In this document: positions 5,394 through 8,035 of the stretch, one piece after another
Position numbering within the stretch: position 1 is the first letter of the stretch
Layout of the letters: each line of letters starts with the position of its first letter
Assembly (NCBI GenBank): GCA_945787305.1
Contig: CALZIH010000125.1
Coordinates: 1 to 8,035, forward strand
DNA: 8,035 bases
Source: an uncultured Desulfobulbaceae bacterium
GTDB taxonomy: Bacteria; Desulfobacterota; Desulfobulbia; Desulfobulbales; Desulfobulbaceae
Direction of reading: 5' to 3'
The notes under the pieces: model-generated
Seen by the model: the letters and a program-made list of their open reading frames with translations, nothing else
Told to the model about the DNA's origin: nothing
Databases searched by the model: none
Translations under genes and position numbers: made by a program

Positions 5394-7232
5394 ATGAGAA
5401 CATCTTTGAAATTAAGACCCATTCTTTCAATCTGCTTTCTTGTCGTCTGCCTAGCCGGTTTAACCTTTGCTTCGGTTACCGGATCTCCCCCTGCAGGCAA
5501 TTCGGAGTTTCCACCCAGCCTGGAGAGCTATCATGATGCTGACGTGGAAAGTATTGCCGCAATTCTCAAAAACCGTATCAAACAGGAACCTTTTAATCTG
5601 GTCGCCAGCCTTCTTTTTCTCGGTGCCATTGTGCACACGTTCCTGACCAGTAAATTTTTGACCATTGCCCATAAATGGGAAGAAGAACATCGGCAAAAAA
5701 TAGAGCGCGGCCTTGCCCCTAAGCATTCTGTAAATATTTTGGCCAGGGTCTACCATTTTCTTGGTGAAGTGGAAGTCGTTTTCGGCCTCTGGGCTATTGC
5801 CCTGGGAATGTCCATTTTCTTTTTCTATGACTGGCATACTGTTGTCAACTATATCAATCACAAGGTTAATTTTACCGAGGCCATGTTTGTTGTGGTGATA
5901 ATGATCCTTGCATCAACCCGACCGATTTTGAAACTGGCAGAAATGCTGATGTGGAGGATTGCTAACGTAATGGGCGGATCTCTTGCCGCTTGGTGGTTCA
6001 CTATATTGACCATCGGCCCTTTACTGGGAAGCCTGATAACCGAACCCGCGGCCATGACTATTTCCGCATTATTACTCGCCCACAAGCTGTATGAGCTGGA
6101 ACCCGGCGTGAAGTTCAAATATGGCACCATCGGCCTGTTATTTGTGAATATTTCAGTGGGGGGAACACTAACGCATTTTGCAGCACCACCGGTATTGATG
6201 GTGGCTGGCCCCTGGAACTGGGGAACGGGCCATATGGTTACTCATTTTGGCTGGAAGGCCGTTGTCGCCATAGTCATATCCAATGGAATATACTTTCTTG
6301 TCTTTCGCAATGAGCTTGCAAGGCTGCAGGAGCAATACGCTCTCAAAAACTTAAAAGATGAGATCCAAAACACCTATCTATCGCATAGAGACCTGGAGAA
6401 AGAGCTTGATAGGGCAATTATCGCCGTGGATACCGATTCCGAGTTTTTAGATTCCCTGCGCAAACAAATGGATGATAAAGCCGATGAGATCAAAGCAGAG
6501 GTGGCTCAGCAATTGACAGAGCGCCACCAGCAGACGCTTCTTGATAAAGGCATAGATATGTCACTGGTCAGAGAAGCTTTTGAACAGCGGTTCGAGGAAA
6601 TTAAGATCCTACGTATGCGAGAGGGGTTTCCCCGGCTGCTGCATGAGGATCAACGACCCGATTACCGTGATCCGCAATGGGACACACGTGACGATCCTGT
6701 CCCGGCATGGATTATCCTGATCCATGTCTGTTTTATGGCGTGGACTATTGTTAATGCCCATCACCCGGCATTTTTTATTTCCGGCCTACTGTTTTTTGTC
6801 GGATTTGCCCATGTCACTGCACCATATCAGAATATTCTGGACCTCAAGCCACCACTGCTCGTTGGTTTTTTTCTGGCCGGTCTGGTTATACACGGTGGTG
6901 TGCAGGCATGGTGGATAGCACCGGTACTCGGCAGTCTCAAAGAGGTTCCTTTAATGATAGCTGCGACGTGTTTGACCGCCTTCAACGATAATGCGGCAAT
7001 CACCTTCTTGAGTACCCTGGTGCCGGGGTTCACCGATGAACTCAAGTATGCGGTCGTAGCCGGAGCTGTCAGCGGTGGCGGACTTACTGTTATAGCCAAC
7101 GCTCCCAATCCTGCAGGTCAGTCTCTGCTCAAAAAATATTTTGATAATGGTGTATCACCTGCCGGTCTTCTGGTAGCGGCCCTTGTGCCGACTGTGGTTG
7201 TCTTGTTGAGTTTCTTTCTTTTTAGGGCATAA
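5394..7232 (+). CDS. Putative Na+/H+ antiporter family membrane protein
   Basis: A 612-residue inner-membrane protein resembling the putative Na+/H+ antiporter family (Pfam Na_H_antiport_3 type, from memory), itself like the ion-transporter superfamily of NhaD/ArsB/citrate carriers. The start is set by AAGGAG at 5379-5384. Residues 8-27 are a signal peptide or first helix, followed by a short polar segment. Hydrophobic helices then fall near 67-87, 121-145, 161-175, 196-216, 243-258 and 287-304. A charged, helical, probably coiled soluble segment spans about 305-435. Helices resume near 437-452, 458-476, 487-507, 519-540, 551-571 and 588-610. Paired signature stretches, ITEPAAMTISALLL (215-228) with GGTLTHFAAPP (256-266) and TAFNDNAAITFLS (528-540) with GGGLTVIANAPNPAG (560-574), suggest two inverted halves carrying the ion site. 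Transport of Na+ is inferred from the family name, not proved by residues. It is monocistronic, with nothing co-directional close by. Confidence 0.85.
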   Translation: MRTSLKLRPILSICFLVVCLAGLTFASVTGSPPAGNSEFPPSLESYHDADVESIAAILKNRIKQEPFNLVASLLFLGAIVHTFLTSKFLTIAHKWEEEHRQKIERGLAPKHSVNILARVYHFLGEVEVVFGLWAIALGMSIFFFYDWHTVVNYINHKVNFTEAMFVVVIMILASTRPILKLAEMLMWRIANVMGGSLAAWWFTILTIGPLLGSLITEPAAMTISALLLAHKLYELEPGVKFKYGTIGLLFVNISVGGTLTHFAAPPVLMVAGPWNWGTGHMVTHFGWKAVVAIVISNGIYFLVFRNELARLQEQYALKNLKDEIQNTYLSHRDLEKELDRAIIAVDTDSEFLDSLRKQMDDKADEIKAEVAQQLTERHQQTLLDKGIDMSLVREAFEQRFEEIKILRMREGFPRLLHEDQRPDYRDPQWDTRDDPVPAWIILIHVCFMAWTIVNAHHPAFFISGLLFFVGFAHVTAPYQNILDLKPPLLVGFFLAGLVIHGGVQAWWIAPVLGSLKEVPLMIAATCLTAFNDNAAITFLSTLVPGFTDELKYAVVAGAVSGGGLTVIANAPNPAGQSLLKKYFDNGVSPAGLLVAALVPTVVVLLSFFLFRA

Positions 7233-7700
7233 ATCAAAGTCTTATTCCCGGCGCCATCCTTTGTTTTGAGGCAGGCAATAAACCTGAGACCAGGTGTCAC
7301 TTCATTTCAGGTTAAGGTCAGTATCTCTCCCTTTTGCCTGCCTGCGTACAGGGCAAAGAGAATCGTTAAAGCCGCTCTGCTGTTGTTCTAATTGTCCAAG
7401 TAGGATACCATTTTCGTTCTTCTTCTTCCTGTGCTTGCATCCTTGGTCTTGACGTGATACTTAGGGCCAAGTTTCTCATTGCAGTTATTGCATCTCTTTT
7501 GGTGTTCTGGACTATCTTTCCTGCATTTACAGCACCTTGCGTAGATTGCTATAGTTCCTCCCGTGGAAATTCTGTGGAAACTATGGAGGGTTTAGGAGTT
7601 GTGAATTGCTCCTTTGATAGGAATAGTAGGGAAGCTGGAGAAGCTGAGGTGATGTCTTTATGGGTGTTCTAACTCTTTGGATTCACTATTCAAGCAATGA
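7233..7700. other. Gene-poor interval after the antiporter
   Basis: There is no clear terminator with a T-run. Stem-loop candidates are AACCTGA (7281-7287) with TCAGGTT (7307-7313), and TTTGCC (7333-7338) with GGCAAA (7352-7357); either could mark the end of the antiporter transcript. One weak small reading frame is listed separately at 7454-7672. Confidence 0.45.
7454..7672 (+). CDS. Doubtful small exported protein, unknown
   Basis: A GTG-initiated frame of 72 codons. Its first part looks like a secretion signal: positively charged ILRAK, a hydrophobic run at about residues 6-22, then FTAPC, where a signal peptidase I site (after FTA) or a weak lipobox could lie. A CVDC pair follows at 29-32, and Cys52 comes later. 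The remainder is low in recognisable features and ends abruptly. There is no ribosome site worth the name before 7454, and the gene has no partner nearby. It may be a chance frame or a decayed gene; I recognise no family. Confidence 0.2.
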   Translation: MILRAKFLIAVIASLLVFWTIFPAFTAPCVDCYSSSRGNSVETMEGLGVVNCSFDRNSREAGEAEVMSLWVF

Positions 7701-7703
7701 GAG

Positions 7704-7732
7704 TTGATTTCTGCAGGTTTCCCAGGTATTAT
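7704..7732 (+). promoter_or_regulatory. Promoter of tRNA-Arg
   Basis: TTGATT (-35, 7704-7709), a 17-bp spacer and TATTAT (-10, 7727-7732) give a well-formed sigma70 promoter. Transcription would begin near 7739-7741, only a few bases before the mature tRNA 5' end at 7746. The bases just after the -10 (ATCGCACGC) become GC-rich, as in the discriminators of stable-RNA promoters under stringent control; that regulation is an inference. Confidence 0.65.
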
Positions 7733-7745
7733 ATCGCACGCAAGT

Positions 7746-7822
7746 GCGCCAGTAGCTCAGCTGGATAGAGCAACGGCCTTCTAAGCCGTAGGTCGCAGGT
7801 TCGAATCCTGCCTGGCGTGCCA
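7746..7822 (+). tRNA. tRNA-Arg (anticodon TCT)
   Basis: A complete 77-base cloverleaf. The acceptor stem GCGCCAG pairs with CTGGCGT (7812-7818), with a G-U pair at the top, then discriminator G and an encoded CCA (7820-7822). The D stem is GCTC/GAGC. The anticodon stem ACGGC/GCCGT encloses the loop CTTCTAA, giving anticodon TCT, which reads AGA (and AGG by wobble) as arginine. The T stem GCAGG/CCTGC encloses TTCGAAT. It stands alone, with its own promoter and terminator. The TCT assignment follows directly from the loop. Confidence 0.97.
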
Positions 7823-7828
7823 AGATTT

Positions 7829-7873
7829 AGCCAATAAAAGCAGACATTTTTTCTGATTTTATTGGCTTTTTTT
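7829..7873 (+). terminator. Intrinsic terminator of tRNA-Arg
   Basis: AGCCAATAAAA (7829-7839) pairs perfectly with TTTTATTGGCT (7857-7867). After one mismatch the stem continues with CAGA (7841-7844) and TCTG (7852-7855), closing a 7-base loop. Seven T residues follow (7867-7873). It begins six bases after the CCA end. Confidence 0.88.
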
Positions 7874-7916
7874 GTGTCTGGGTTTGTTGTGGATTCGCGA
7901 CAATATTCGGGGGATT

Positions 7917-8035
7917 ATGGGGAGGTTTTGGCGGCGAGTGGTAAAAAAAATGGCAAATGAAGGTCTTGGTTGGCATCTATCTTACGGGCATATTAATGTT
8001 CATCAACTTCTGAACTCCATTGCCTTTCTTATAAA
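7917..8035 (+). CDS. Possible 5' part of a gene running off the window
   Basis: From the ATG at 7917 a frame stays open to the window end (39 codons). A second in-frame ATG at 7950 follows a GAGTGG (7936-7941) that could serve as a ribosome site. The 7917 start would give a basic opening (MGRFWRRVVKKM) and the 7950 start begins MANEGLGWHLSYGH. No family is recognised and the piece is too short to judge, so this may be chance. Confidence 0.2.
   Translation, partial: MGRFWRRVVKKMANEGLGWHLSYGHINVHQLLNSIAFLI

Noticed and set aside
5460..5861. A 133-codon minus-strand frame inside the antiporter gene.
   Set aside because: It is antisense to a well-supported membrane protein gene and shows no domain or start signal of its own.

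Overview
The window looks like chromosomal DNA from a Gram-negative bacterium, probably a proteobacterium in the broad sense, including the former Deltaproteobacteria. The reasons are several predicted lipoproteins, an ExeA/GspA-type secretion ATPase, a REP-like palindromic repeat and a bacterial tRNA-Arg that encodes its own CCA end. The genus cannot be decided from the sequence alone. Base composition looks moderate and even, and there is no phage, plasmid or CRISPR signature.

Layout. Positions 171-395 (+) encode a 74-residue lipoprotein of unknown function. Positions 505-2040 (+) encode a phospholipase D/cardiolipin synthase-like lipoprotein with two HKD motifs and a candidate promoter just upstream. 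This gene converges on a minus-strand pair. The pair starts at 4628 with an ExeA-like AAA ATPase fused through one membrane helix and a low-complexity linker to TPR repeats. It continues, with a TAATG stop/start overlap, into a LysM-domain envelope protein ending at 2278. Between the convergent genes lies a 175-bp MITE-like element with near-perfect terminal inverted repeats and TA flanks, inserted exactly at the LysM stop codon.

Positions 4629-5393 form a long non-coding interval. It is rich in inverted repeats, including a REP-like element nested in a 291-bp interval bounded by 23-bp inverted repeats. It leads to a 612-residue membrane protein of the putative Na+/H+ antiporter family (5394-7232, +). 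After a second gene-poor stretch comes tRNA-Arg(TCT) at 7746-7822, with its own well-formed promoter and an intrinsic terminator. The last ~90 bases may hold the start of another gene.

Working together. The ATPase-TPR and LysM proteins are the only clear functional unit. By analogy with ExeA and with MshM/MshN, they could couple cytoplasmic ATP hydrolysis to periplasmic assembly at the peptidoglycan. The PLD lipoprotein, small lipoprotein and antiporter are also envelope proteins, but nothing shows a shared pathway. I do not see a clear new defence or metabolic system. The most notable items are the domain fusion with its LysM partner, the MITE at the stop codon and the nested repeats upstream of the antiporter.
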